DNA of 64,000 bases from Chelatococcus sp. HY11 (GTDB taxonomy: Bacteria; Pseudomonadota; Alphaproteobacteria; Rhizobiales; Beijerinckiaceae). The notes under the pieces were generated by a model that was not told the DNA's origin, did no database searches, and worked only from the letters and a program-made list of their open reading frames with translations. The stretch covers positions 2,844,001 to 2,908,000 of the forward strand of contig NZ_JAHBRX010000001.1 of the NCBI RefSeq assembly GCF_018398335.1. Reading direction: 5' to 3'. The position numbers and the translations under genes are program-made. Of this stretch, positions 54,319-62,308 are shown piece after piece. Position 1 is the stretch's first letter. Each line of letters opens with the position of its first letter.

Positions 54319-55116
54319 ATGGGATCGGACGCGCTCATCAATCCTAGCCTGCCGGTCCGGATCGCCGCCTGGGTCATGCTCGCCTTCCTCATGGCGCCGG
54401 TACTGATCATCATCCCGGTGTCCTTCAGCTCGGCGCAATACCTCAGCTTTCCGCCGCCAGGGTTCTCCTTGCAGTGGTATGAACGGTTTTTCGGCAACAA
54501 GGACTGGCTGTCAGCCATCTGGGTCAGCGTACAGGTCGCGACCTTGTCGGCTGGCCTCACGATCGTCGTCTCCACACTCGCCGCGATCCCGCTGGCACGC
54601 AGCGATTTTTCACGCAAGACCCTGGTTTACGGGCTGTTGCTCGCTCCCATGATCGTGCCGGTGATCATCACCGCGATCGCGCTCTATTTCGTCTTCGCGC
54701 GGATCGGGATGGGCGGGACGGTTATCGCGATCGCGATAGGCCATACCATCGTTGTCATGCCGATCGCGATCGTCGTCTTGTCCGCGACGCTCCAAGGCGT
54801 GGATTCGCGGCTCGAGAACGCCGCGATGAGCCTCGGTGCCAGCCGGTTCCAGGCTTTCCGCAAAGTCACCCTGCCGCTGATCGCGCCCGGCATCATCTCG
54901 GCGGGCCTGTTCGCGTTCCTCACCTCCTTCGATGAACTCGTGATCCCGCTTTTCCTGGGAGGCCCCAACGCGCAGACATTGGCGGTGCGGATCTGGAACA
55001 GCGTCATGCTGGAGATCGAGCCTACGATCGCAGCCGTATCCACGTTTCTCATCGCCCTGACGGTCCTCGTCATGATTGCCGCAAACCTCGTGAAGAAGGC
55101 ACGACGCTGGGCCTGA
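54319..55116 (+). CDS. ABC transporter permease (PotC-like)
   Basis: 265 residues with six membrane helices. AWVMLAFLMAPVLIIIPVSF starts the protein, YLSFPPPGFSLQWYERFFGN is the characteristic first periplasmic loop, and the EAA loop reads ENAAMSLGASRFQAFRKVTL. The ATG at 54319 follows the previous stop by two bases; longer in-frame starts lie inside the PotB-like gene. Confidence 0.94.
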   Translation: MGSDALINPSLPVRIAAWVMLAFLMAPVLIIIPVSFSSAQYLSFPPPGFSLQWYERFFGNKDWLSAIWVSVQVATLSAGLTIVVSTLAAIPLARSDFSRKTLVYGLLLAPMIVPVIITAIALYFVFARIGMGGTVIAIAIGHTIVVMPIAIVVLSATLQGVDSRLENAAMSLGASRFQAFRKVTLPLIAPGIISAGLFAFLTSFDELVIPLFLGGPNAQTLAVRIWNSVMLEIEPTIAAVSTFLIALTVLVMIAANLVKKARRWA

Positions 55117-55136
55117 GAAAAGTGACGCCCTTTACT

Positions 55137-55178
55137 TTGGAAGTCCTGGCTTGGAAGTCCTGACTTTCGAAATCCTGG
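55137..55178. repeat. Three 14-bp tandem units before the flavin reductase
   Basis: TTGGAAGTCCTGGC, TTGGAAGTCCTGAC and the more diverged TTCGAAATCCTGGC follow one another without gaps. They fill the 89-bp gap between the permease and reductase genes. Confidence 0.8.
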
Positions 55179-55205
55179 CGCCAGAACGCGCAATGGAGAT
55201 CAGCA

Positions 55206-55733
55206 ATGACCATGCGTCATGACCCGACTATCGGCGACGCTGTCTCATCGACGGCATTCCGGGAGATCATGAGCTCCTTCCCGACAGGGGTGACAGTGAT
55301 CACGACCCGTAGTGCCGAGGGAAAGCCGGTGGGGCTCACTGCGAATGCCGTCAGTTCGGTATCGCTCAATCCGCCGCAGCTGCTGATTTGCCTGGGGCGG
55401 GATCGCTTCACGGCCCAGGTGATTGCCGAAAGCGAGCGTTTCGCGGTCAATTTTCTCGACCGGAGCCAACAGGCTGTCGCTGAACTGTTCGCCTCCCACG
55501 TGGACGACAAATTCGCGGGACTTCGCGTCACCGAGGGAGAACTTGGCTTGCCCTTGATCGCCGGCGCGCTGGCTTACGCCGAGTGTCAGGTCGTGAAAAC
55601 GATTGAGACCGGTGATCACCTGATCTTCGTCGGCCTTGTCTTGCGCGGTGAAGCTGACGGTGGTGTCCCCCTCATGTTCTTCAGGCGCCACTACGGGGAG
55701 TGGCCCTCCAGGCAGCAGGAAGCATCAACATGA
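55206..55733 (+). CDS. Flavin reductase (HpaC/DIM6-NTAB family)
   Basis: 175 residues with the FMN-binding split barrel. FREIMSSFPTGVTVITTRSA, GLTANAVSSVSLNPPQLLIC, RFAVNFLDRSQQAVAELFAS and the late DHLIFVGLVL stretch match NAD(P)H:flavin reductases that feed reduced flavin to a separate oxygenase. The best partner is the acyl-CoA-dehydrogenase-fold protein at the head of this run. Its stop overlaps the next start (ATGA). Confidence 0.92.
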   Translation: MTMRHDPTIGDAVSSTAFREIMSSFPTGVTVITTRSAEGKPVGLTANAVSSVSLNPPQLLICLGRDRFTAQVIAESERFAVNFLDRSQQAVAELFASHVDDKFAGLRVTEGELGLPLIAGALAYAECQVVKTIETGDHLIFVGLVLRGEADGGVPLMFFRRHYGEWPSRQQEAST

Positions 55734-56830
55734 ACGACCTTGTCTTGGATCGCGTCTCATCGCTGCAGGACGGATTGACACAGCACGGCGTCGATCTGGC
55801 GATCATCGCGCCGTCCGCCGAGATGTACCACCTGATCGGCCGAAAGCTGCCCTTGACCGAACGTTTTAACGCGGTTTTGCTGCCGAGATCCGGGCGACCT
55901 CGCATCATCGTTCCGCGTCTTCAGGTTCCCCTTGTGCAGGACCTCGCTCATATTTTTGATGTCCAGGCCTGGGGAGAGACCGACACACCCCTCGCGCGCG
56001 TCGCCGCCTATGGGGAGGACATCGGCGCGCGGACGATTGCCGTGAACGGCCATTTCTGGAGCTCGTTTCTGCTGCGTTTGCAAAACCTGCGCCCGCAAGC
56101 TCGTTTCGTCGACGCCTCGCCCATCACGGCTGCCGCCCGTCTGCACAAGGACGAACGGGAAATTGCCCTGTTGACCGACGCGGCGCGCCGCTTCGATGCG
56201 ATCTGGGCCGACTTTTTCGCGAATGGACGCCTTGTCGGCGTCACCGAGCGGGATGTGGTGCGCCAGATCGGCGAGCGCGTTGCCGGGCAAGGCTTCGATC
56301 CGATGGCCTGGTGCGATGTCGGCAGCGGCCCGAACGGTGCCTCGCCCCTTCATCACCATTCCGATCGGGTCATTCAACCCGGCGATCCCGTGGTCATCGA
56401 TTTCGCCGCGACCCTCGATGGCTACTACATGGACACCTGCCGGACGCCCGTGGCGGGTGAGCCGGATCCATCCTTTGTCGTGATCTACGACGTCGTCAAC
56501 GCGGCCCTTGAGGCCGCGTCCCATGCGATCCGCCCCGGAGTGGAAGCGCAGGCGATCGACCGCGCCGCCCGCCAAGTCATCGAGGCGGCCGGACATGGCC
56601 CACAGTTTCTGCACAGGCTCGGCCATGGCCTGGGGATCGAGGCCCATGAAGAGCCCTACATCATTGATGGCAACGCACTCAAGCTCGCGCCCGGCATGGT
56701 TTTTTCCAACGAGCCCGGCATCTACATCGAGGGGCGCTGGGGCGTGCGTATCGAGAACATCATGCTTGTCACCAATGAAGGCGGACGGTCGTTCAACGAC
56801 GCGACCCGCGCGCTCACAGTCATGCGATAA
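55730..56830 (+). CDS. M24-family metallopeptidase (Xaa-Pro-dipeptidase-like)
   Basis: 366 residues: an N-terminal creatinase domain (about 1-130) and a C-terminal pita-bread domain. All five metal ligands are visible: two Asp in VIDFAATLDGYYMDTCRT, His in HRLGHGLGIEAHEEP, Glu in VFSNEPGIYIEG and Glu in VRIENIMLV. It should cleave a Xaa-Pro or other C-N bond with two metal ions. It overlaps the reductase stop and is followed by a second M24 gene of a different branch. Confidence 0.93.
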   Translation: MNDLVLDRVSSLQDGLTQHGVDLAIIAPSAEMYHLIGRKLPLTERFNAVLLPRSGRPRIIVPRLQVPLVQDLAHIFDVQAWGETDTPLARVAAYGEDIGARTIAVNGHFWSSFLLRLQNLRPQARFVDASPITAAARLHKDEREIALLTDAARRFDAIWADFFANGRLVGVTERDVVRQIGERVAGQGFDPMAWCDVGSGPNGASPLHHHSDRVIQPGDPVVIDFAATLDGYYMDTCRTPVAGEPDPSFVVIYDVVNAALEAASHAIRPGVEAQAIDRAARQVIEAAGHGPQFLHRLGHGLGIEAHEEPYIIDGNALKLAPGMVFSNEPGIYIEGRWGVRIENIMLVTNEGGRSFNDATRALTVMR

Positions 56831-56842
56831 GAGGAAATGAGG

Positions 56843-57991
56843 ATGAGCGTGGCCCCTGAAGCGGATACGGCCCACAGGGCCTTCCCGACGACTGAATACG
56901 AGGCAAGGATCGCCAAGGTGCGAGGCGAGATGCGGGCTCGCGGCGCGGATGTCCTGCTCGTCGATTGCGTCGAGCACATGGCTTATCTGTTCGGCTATGT
57001 ACCGCCAGCGGCGATCTACCAACCGGCCCTTCTGCCGCTTGACGGCGATCCGGTCGTGATTGTCCGGACACTCGACGCGCCGACGTTCACCGAGCAATCT
57101 TGGGTGAAGGACTATGTTTCCTTCGGCGATGATGAAGACCCAGTCGCGATTCTGACAGGCGTGGTTCAAAAACGAGGATGGGCGGGCCGTTCGATCGCTG
57201 TGGAGTTCGACTCGCATTTTCTCCCCGTCGGGCGCTTCCGCGCGATCGAGAGCGCCTTGCCGGACGCCCGATTTGTCGATTTTTCCAAGGTGATCTGGGA
57301 AATTCGCCTCATCAAGTCGGAACGTGAAATCGCCTATTTACGGGAGGCCTCACGGATTGCCGATGCCGCGCTGATCGCCAGCATCAACGCGGCGGCGCCC
57401 GGCGTCAGTGAGCGCGAATGTGCCGCGGTTTTGTATGCGACGGCCTTGCGCGAGGGCGCGGACAATGGGCGCAGCGCATTGCTCGCGGCGGGCAAGAGAA
57501 CCGATTCCTTGCATGGGCGCCTCGGTGACCACCGCTTTGAGCACGGCGACATCCTGCATGTGGAATCAATCCCCCTCGTCCGTGGTTATGGCGCGCGGAT
57601 CATGCGCTCGACCGTGCTGGGTGAGCCTGAGCCTGATCTCGCACGCGCCGCCAGCATTCTGCTCGCGGCGCAGCAGGCGCAGTTCGAGGCGATGAAGCCC
57701 GGCGCCCCGGCCCGTGACGTGGATAGGATCCTGCGCCGCGCTGTGCTTGATTCGGGATTGCGCGAGACCTATACGAACTTCACCGGGTACACCTTGGGAT
57801 ATATAGGATTGCCGAAGACCAGCGACTTCACGCGTGCTTTCCTCCCGCAATCGGACTGGACGCTCGAAGCTGGCATGGTCTTTCATATGTACACATACGC
57901 ACAGGGTCTTGCTTTTAGTGATACGATACTGGTGACACCTGCAGGCGCCGAGCGGCTTACCAAGTCGGATCGCCGCCTTTTCGTGCGGTAG
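56843..57991 (+). CDS. M24-fold protein of the creatinase/ectoine-hydrolase branch, metal ligands lost
   Basis: 382 residues with the creatinase N-domain and pita-bread C-domain. Aligned with its neighbour, the five metal positions are changed: HVESIPLVRGYGARIMRST replaces both Asp, FTGYTLGYIGLP replaces the His, GMVFHMYTYAQG and AFSDTILVT replace the two Glu. Creatinase is also a metal-free member, with the same GMVFH type of ending, so hydrolysis of a guanidino or cyclic amide bond is possible. The start at 56843 has GAGGA seven bases upstream; an ATG at 56837 is too close to it. Confidence 0.88.
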   Translation: MSVAPEADTAHRAFPTTEYEARIAKVRGEMRARGADVLLVDCVEHMAYLFGYVPPAAIYQPALLPLDGDPVVIVRTLDAPTFTEQSWVKDYVSFGDDEDPVAILTGVVQKRGWAGRSIAVEFDSHFLPVGRFRAIESALPDARFVDFSKVIWEIRLIKSEREIAYLREASRIADAALIASINAAAPGVSERECAAVLYATALREGADNGRSALLAAGKRTDSLHGRLGDHRFEHGDILHVESIPLVRGYGARIMRSTVLGEPEPDLARAASILLAAQQAQFEAMKPGAPARDVDRILRRAVLDSGLRETYTNFTGYTLGYIGLPKTSDFTRAFLPQSDWTLEAGMVFHMYTYAQGLAFSDTILVTPAGAERLTKSDRRLFVR

Positions 57992-58004
57992 CAATGGAAC
58001 AGCG

Positions 58005-58769
58005 ATGAGCTTCGACAAGATAAAGGCGCGCAATACGATTGTGCCCCAAGTGTATGAGCAGCTGAAGCGTGCCATCCTGCGTGGCACACTTCCGCCAGGT
58101 ACCCGACTTGTCGAAAGCCGCGTTGCCGAGGATTTCGGCGTGAGCCGCACGCCCGTGCGTGACGCCATCTCCCGCCTTTTGGCCCAGGGCTTCGTGAAGG
58201 AGGATGGCACCGCCAAGGTGGTCGCGGACATGGCCACCGAACTGCACGAGATATTCGGCATTCGCCAGGTGCTGGAGGGTTATGCCGCGCGCCTTGCCGC
58301 CGAACATGCCACCGATATCGAGATCGATGAAATCGATGCCGTCTGCCATGCCAGCATCGCGGCCATCGATTCCACGTCCATTGCCGAGCGCGCCGCGCTG
58401 AACAACATCTTCCACGGGGCGATCGCGCGGGCCTCCCACCGCCATCGGCTGATCAAGATCATCGGCGATTTTTACGAATATGCGATCACCGAGGAGATGC
58501 TTCCCTTCTATGGTCGCTCCGATTCAGAGACGCACGCGGAACAACATCTGGCCATACTCAAAGCCCTCCGGGCCCGTGACGGCGACGCGGCCCAGGCGGC
58601 GATGATAGCCCATATCCAGGCGGTCGGCGCGACGGTTGAGGAGGCGGTTCGCCGCGTTCGCAGCGACGAGAACGCTGACATGCCGATATCCAATCCTTCC
58701 GAGCATTTGTCGGCAGTCAAGCAGGCCCAGGAAGAACTCGCGGCCCGTTTGACGCCCTCCAGCCTTTAG
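58005..58769 (+). CDS. GntR-family regulator with FCD domain
   Basis: 254 residues. The winged helix contains VYEQLKRAILRGTLPPGTRL and FGVSRTPVRDAISRLLAQGF; the FCD domain follows with EIFGIRQVLEGYAARLAAEH and His/Asp ligands (HGAIARASHRHRL, AEQHLAILKAL). It sits inside the operon it probably controls; the inverted repeat at 49620-49636 is the likely operator. The ligand is expected to be the transported compound or a product of it. Confidence 0.93.
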   Translation: MSFDKIKARNTIVPQVYEQLKRAILRGTLPPGTRLVESRVAEDFGVSRTPVRDAISRLLAQGFVKEDGTAKVVADMATELHEIFGIRQVLEGYAARLAAEHATDIEIDEIDAVCHASIAAIDSTSIAERAALNNIFHGAIARASHRHRLIKIIGDFYEYAITEEMLPFYGRSDSETHAEQHLAILKALRARDGDAAQAAMIAHIQAVGATVEEAVRRVRSDENADMPISNPSEHLSAVKQAQEELAARLTPSSL

Positions 58770-58779
58770 GAGCGTGATC

Positions 58780-59064
58780 ATGCCCGCCTATGTCGTCATC
58801 GAGGTCGAGGTTACCGATCCCACGGTCTATGAGGAATACCGGGTCCAGGTACCCGCCACGATACAGAAACATGGCGGCAAACCCTTGGCGCGTGGTTTCA
58901 CGGAGCGTCTTGAGGGGGATACGCCGTTCAACCGCATGTCGGTGATCGAATTTCCCGATGCCGAGACCGCCCGGACTTGGTTCGAGTCCGATGAGGTTCG
59001 GATCTTGAATGCCCTGCGCCAGAAGAGTGCCCGCTCCTCGGCAAAGCTGATCGTGCCCAGCTGA
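58780..59064 (+). CDS. DUF1330 family protein
   Basis: 94 residues with a dimeric ferredoxin-like fold: MPAYVVIEVEVTDPTVYEEY, then TIQKHGGKPLARGFTERLEG and the RMSVIEFPDAETARTWFESD end. Function unknown; relatives often accompany oxygenases and catabolic genes. The ATG at 58780 follows AGGAG by eight bases. Eleven bases after the GntR stop. Confidence 0.9.
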   Translation: MPAYVVIEVEVTDPTVYEEYRVQVPATIQKHGGKPLARGFTERLEGDTPFNRMSVIEFPDAETARTWFESDEVRILNALRQKSARSSAKLIVPS

Positions 59065-59164
59065 CAGCTGTGGTCGTCCCGACCGCGGCGCTCCAGCCCG
59101 TGACACAGTTTTCCGTTCGTTGGAGCAGGCAGCTCCTGCGAGGTTTCGACTCGGAGTAAAAGCG

Positions 59165-60322
59165 ATGGCCGACGCGGATCTGGAAAAAGCGCTCGCAGCA
59201 TGGTTCGCCGAGCGACAAGACGCCATGGTCGTATTATTGGCAGATCTCGTGAATATCGACAGCAACACCCTGGATAAAAAGGGAGTTGATGCAGTCGGCG
59301 CACGCATCATCCACTTCCTCGATGCCGCAGGGGTCCAAAGCGATATCATTCCCCATGAGACGTTCGGCGACATCATTCGCGCGACCGTCCCCTCGGGCGA
59401 CCGCAACAATGCCCCGGTGATGCTGCTCGGCCATCGGGATACGGTTTTCCCGAGCGGCGAGGTATCTCGGCGTCCCTTCACCATCCTTGGCGACCGCGCC
59501 TATGGCCCGGGCGTCGCCGACATGAAGGGAGGGCTGGTCATCAACGCCTTCGTTCTCGCGGCGATGGCGGCGCTGGGAATCGCGCGCAGGCCTGTCGTAG
59601 GCCTGTTCACGGGGGACGAGGAGATCGCATCGCCCTGGTCCCGCGATGTCATCGCCCGGGAGGTCGCGGGCATGAGGGCGGTCTTCAACGGCGAGCCCGG
59701 CCGTCCGAGCGGCAATGTGACCGTCGGGCGCAAGGGTGGACTGTTCATGCGCATCGACGTCCGTGGTCGCGCCGCTCATTCCGGATCGCATTTCAGCCAC
59801 GGTATCAGCGCCATCGAGGCGCTGGCGCGAAAGACCATCCGGCTTCACGCCCTGACGGACCTCGAAGCCGGGACGACCGTGAATGTCGGCGTCGTCGGTG
59901 GTGGATTGACGCTCAATACCGTGGCTCCGGACGCCTTCGCGGAGCTTGACCTTCGCTATATCGAGCCCAGCGAGCGGGACCGCATGCTCGCCGCGGTGCA
60001 GGCCATCGTCGATGAAGAGGACGTGGCTGGCTCGAGTGCCGAGCTGACGATCACCGGCGAATTCCTGCCCCTGGTGCAGTCGGAAGCCGAACGCGCGCTC
60101 TACGCGATCTATGACACCGCAGCCGTGTCGCTCGGCTGCCACTTCGGCGAGGAGTTCTCCGGCGGCTGCTCGGATGCGGGCATTCCCTGCGCTCAAGGCA
60201 TTGCCACCCTCTGCGGGGTTGGTCCTGTCGGAGGTGGGTCCCATACGGAGGAAGAATATATCGAGCTCGATACGCTTTTAACGCGTGCCCAAACGCTCGC
60301 GCTCACCGTGGCCCGGCTTTAG
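59165..60322 (+). CDS. M20-family metallopeptidase / amidohydrolase
   Basis: 385 residues of the glutamate carboxypeptidase (CPG2)/acetylornithine deacetylase type. Metal and catalytic residues: VMLLGHRDTVFP (His and Asp), YGPGVADMKGGL (bridging Asp), LFTGDEEIASPWSR (general-base Glu and ligand), FNGEPG and the final GGGSHTEEEYIEL (His). The middle lid domain has FMRIDVRGRAAHSGSHFSHG. No signal peptide, so cytosolic. It would remove an acyl or aminoacyl group after import. Last gene of the plus-strand run. Confidence 0.93.
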   Translation: MADADLEKALAAWFAERQDAMVVLLADLVNIDSNTLDKKGVDAVGARIIHFLDAAGVQSDIIPHETFGDIIRATVPSGDRNNAPVMLLGHRDTVFPSGEVSRRPFTILGDRAYGPGVADMKGGLVINAFVLAAMAALGIARRPVVGLFTGDEEIASPWSRDVIAREVAGMRAVFNGEPGRPSGNVTVGRKGGLFMRIDVRGRAAHSGSHFSHGISAIEALARKTIRLHALTDLEAGTTVNVGVVGGGLTLNTVAPDAFAELDLRYIEPSERDRMLAAVQAIVDEEDVAGSSAELTITGEFLPLVQSEAERALYAIYDTAAVSLGCHFGEEFSGGCSDAGIPCAQGIATLCGVGPVGGGSHTEEEYIELDTLLTRAQTLALTVARL

Positions 60323-60438
60323 CCCCGGCATCGAAACGTTCTCGCGCCGCGCGGAGGGCGCAAAGACGACCAGACAATCGGAGCAGGCAAACTGCCGGCC
60401 GTGACAGCTGGAAACGCCGAATCTCGATTGAAACCAGA

Positions 60439-60482
60439 GCATTTTCGAGCGAAGCGGAAACCGGTTCGCGTGAAGAAAATGC
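60439..60482. repeat. Interspersed palindromic repeat, element A
   Basis: Outer arms GCATTTTC and GAAAATGC and inner arms GCGAA and TTCGC enclose AAACCGG. The sequence (AGCATTTTCGAGCGAAGC, GAAACCGGTTCGCGTGAAG) matches, from memory, an abundant intergenic element of Rhizobiales genomes. The tail GTAAAACAAA runs to 60493. Confidence 0.75.
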
Positions 60483-60493
60483 GTAAAACAAAA

Positions 60494-60539
60494 CCTAGAG
60501 AATTACCGATGAACTCCGGTTCACCGGAAATTCTCTAGG
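60494..60539. repeat. Interspersed palindromic repeat, element B (long hairpin)
   Basis: Arms CCTAGAGAATT (60494-60504) and AATTCTCTAGG (60529-60539) with further pairing CCG/CGG and TGAAC/GTTCA inside and a TCCG loop, nearly fully paired over 46 bp. It overlaps the last codons and provides the TAG stop of the minus-strand reductase gene. Confidence 0.8.
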
Positions 60540-61617
60540 GGAGGATTCGGCGGCGCCGGAAGTCTTCCAGCTGGGCCAGGATCATATCTCCGGTGTCCAG
60601 AATTTCATGGAAGCCCGCCTTCCTGATCTTGGTCGTCGAGGAGATGACATCATAATCCCAACTGAAGACGAAATCGGCGAAGGCCCAGGAAGCGACCTGG
60701 TTTAGGGGCAAGGGCCGCAGCTCGTTCTCCCGCACGATATCATTCCAGACCTCACCCTTGTCGGCCATCCACTGGATGAGCGACATGTGCCTGACGCGGC
60801 CGACTTCCATGCCAAAATGGCGTGCCACGTTCGGCCATATGTCCTCCCAGCGGAAGACATCGCCATTCGTGACGTTGAAAGCCTGGTTCTCGGCCTGCTT
60901 CGACTGGCACATCCAGAAGATCGATTTTGCCAGCACCTCCGCGTCCGACAGTTCCTGGAGACTGGTGTAGTGACCAGGCTTTCCCGGAAAATCCAGGGGC
61001 AATCCCAGATGACGGCATATCGCGGCATAGGCCCCGATCGTCGAAATGAAATTCGGGCCAGCCCTGTCCCTCGTGCCGGTGATGACGTTGGGCCGGCTGG
61101 TTGACCATGACCAGTCGCCCTTGGCCGACGCTTCCTCCAGAAACTTCTGCTGGCTGAAATAGTAGTTCGGCGGCATATGGCCAGCATCCGCTTCCACCAT
61201 CGGCGTCCTGACCGGCCCGATGTGTATCCCGTACCATTTGCTTCCCATGACGGCGTGGACGTGACGCAGATCCGGGCCGCGCGCGGCGTTCACGATGTTC
61301 TCCAGCATGGCGAGATTAGGCTGAACGTCCTCGATCCCGACCCTCTCGTAAGGCTTCATCGCGGTATAGAGCGAGTGGGGCGCGCGAGCGGCGTAGACGA
61401 TATGGGTAAAGTCCCGTCCAGCGACGGCTTCTCTGCAGGATTCGAAATCAAGGAGATCAGCGCTCACATAGCTCACATTTGGCTGAGAGCTTTCGGGCGG
61501 CCTGCGACACAGGCCCGTCACTTTCCACCCTGGAGTAGCGCCTACGATATCAATGAGAAACTGGGTCGCTACGCCAGTCGCTCCCGCAATCAGCATATGA
61601 CGTGCCGGTTCGGACAT
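60535..61617 (-). CDS. PRISE-family short-chain reductase (progesterone 5-beta-reductase/iridoid-synthase-like)
   Basis: 360 residues of the extended SDR fold. The nucleotide site is LIAGATGVATQFLID with the following Arg pair GLCRRPP for NADPH. The PRISE catalytic pair appears as MGSKWYGIH (Lys) and NYYFSQQKFLEE (Tyr), with SWSTSRPNVITG and FNVTNGDVFRWEDIWP, all close to the plant pattern. The family does 1,4-reduction of enones. GGGAGG precedes the ATG at 61617. The stop lies within a palindromic repeat, so the C-terminus may have been changed by its insertion. Confidence 0.88.
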   Translation of the reverse strand: MSEPARHMLIAGATGVATQFLIDIVGATPGWKVTGLCRRPPESSQPNVSYVSADLLDFESCREAVAGRDFTHIVYAARAPHSLYTAMKPYERVGIEDVQPNLAMLENIVNAARGPDLRHVHAVMGSKWYGIHIGPVRTPMVEADAGHMPPNYYFSQQKFLEEASAKGDWSWSTSRPNVITGTRDRAGPNFISTIGAYAAICRHLGLPLDFPGKPGHYTSLQELSDAEVLAKSIFWMCQSKQAENQAFNVTNGDVFRWEDIWPNVARHFGMEVGRVRHMSLIQWMADKGEVWNDIVRENELRPLPLNQVASWAFADFVFSWDYDVISSTTKIRKAGFHEILDTGDMILAQLEDFRRRRILP

Positions 61618-61873
61618 GCTACCTCCCAAAGAATGCTTTTTTAAATCATCTAAATGATTATCCAACGCTGTCAAGACGCGGCGACGTTTCGTTGCGCGTC
61701 GCCATGAGCGAAGGCGCTCGGGGCCATCGCCAAGCAACATCGTTCACCGCGCTCCCACGCACGGTGCTAAAACCGGCTGTCGGTGATTTTGCAATATCTG
61801 GGGCGGCCCTGCCGCCGGTAGCGCCCGGCAGGGACGAGGATCGTCGAGGCGCGATGAGCCTGTGGGGCACAAA
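61618..61873. other. Spacer upstream of the PRISE reductase
   Basis: 256 bp with no supported gene, followed by a large hairpin. The part next to the reductase (61636-61670) is AT-rich with AAATCATCTAAATGATT, a possible promoter/operator: ATCATCTAAATGAT has the arms ATCAT and ATGAT. Confidence 0.45.
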
Positions 61874-61914
61874 TGTCACAGCCCCCGGGCGCCGCGCGCG
61901 CCGGGGCTGTGACA
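61874..61914. terminator. Long GC-rich hairpin past the NIPSNAP gene
   Basis: A 12-bp perfect stem (TGTCACAGCCCC with GGGGCTGTGACA) encloses a 17-base GC-only loop that can pair further. It starts 22 bp beyond the minus-strand stop codon and is followed on that strand by only ATTTG, so a factor-independent end is possible but weak. Confidence 0.6.
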
Positions 61915-61935
61915 AGCCAAAGTCTGGCTTGATCC

Positions 61936-62247
61936 CTATCGCGCCGCGAACGGAACCGAACGGAAGATCTGGCTGTCCTTGCTCTGAATGAGGGGATGCA
62001 GTTCTTCGCTCATGGTCTTGAAGCTTTCATCCGCATAGAGCGCCTTTCGCCTGACCTCTCGATCCTCCCAGCTTACATAGCCGAAGATCTGGACCACCTG
62101 CTCGATCGGTCCTGTTTCGGAGGTGAGGAAGCCGATGCATTCGCCCAGATATTGCTTCTGCAACGCGAAGCCTATCCGCTCGAAAGCCTTGAGATATTGA
62201 GCCATTGTACCTGAGCGAAACGTATAGGTGCGAATCTCGACGATCAT
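61936..62247 (-). CDS. NIPSNAP-family protein
   Basis: 103 residues with the dimeric ferredoxin-like NIPSNAP fold: MIVEIRTYTFRSGTMAQYLK, then ECIGFLTSETGPIEQVVQIF and YVSWEDREVRRKAL. Cytosolic; bacterial members are common next to oxygenases and reductases, but the activity is not established. The ATG at 62247 fits the family start; the longer frame is Arg/Ser-rich and non-coding in look. Between the Lrp regulator and the PRISE reductase on the same strand. Confidence 0.9.
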   Translation of the reverse strand: MIVEIRTYTFRSGTMAQYLKAFERIGFALQKQYLGECIGFLTSETGPIEQVVQIFGYVSWEDREVRRKALYADESFKTMSEELHPLIQSKDSQIFRSVPFAAR

Positions 62248-62308
62248 CGTGGGGCGATCCAAATTTGAGCGTCGTCGGCCGACGCGGCGATGGGATATGC
62301 GTGATGTT

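Noticed and set aside
55757-57217. 486-codon minus-strand open frame
   Set aside because: Antisense to the two M24 genes; Arg/Asp/His-rich shadow with no motif or ribosome site.
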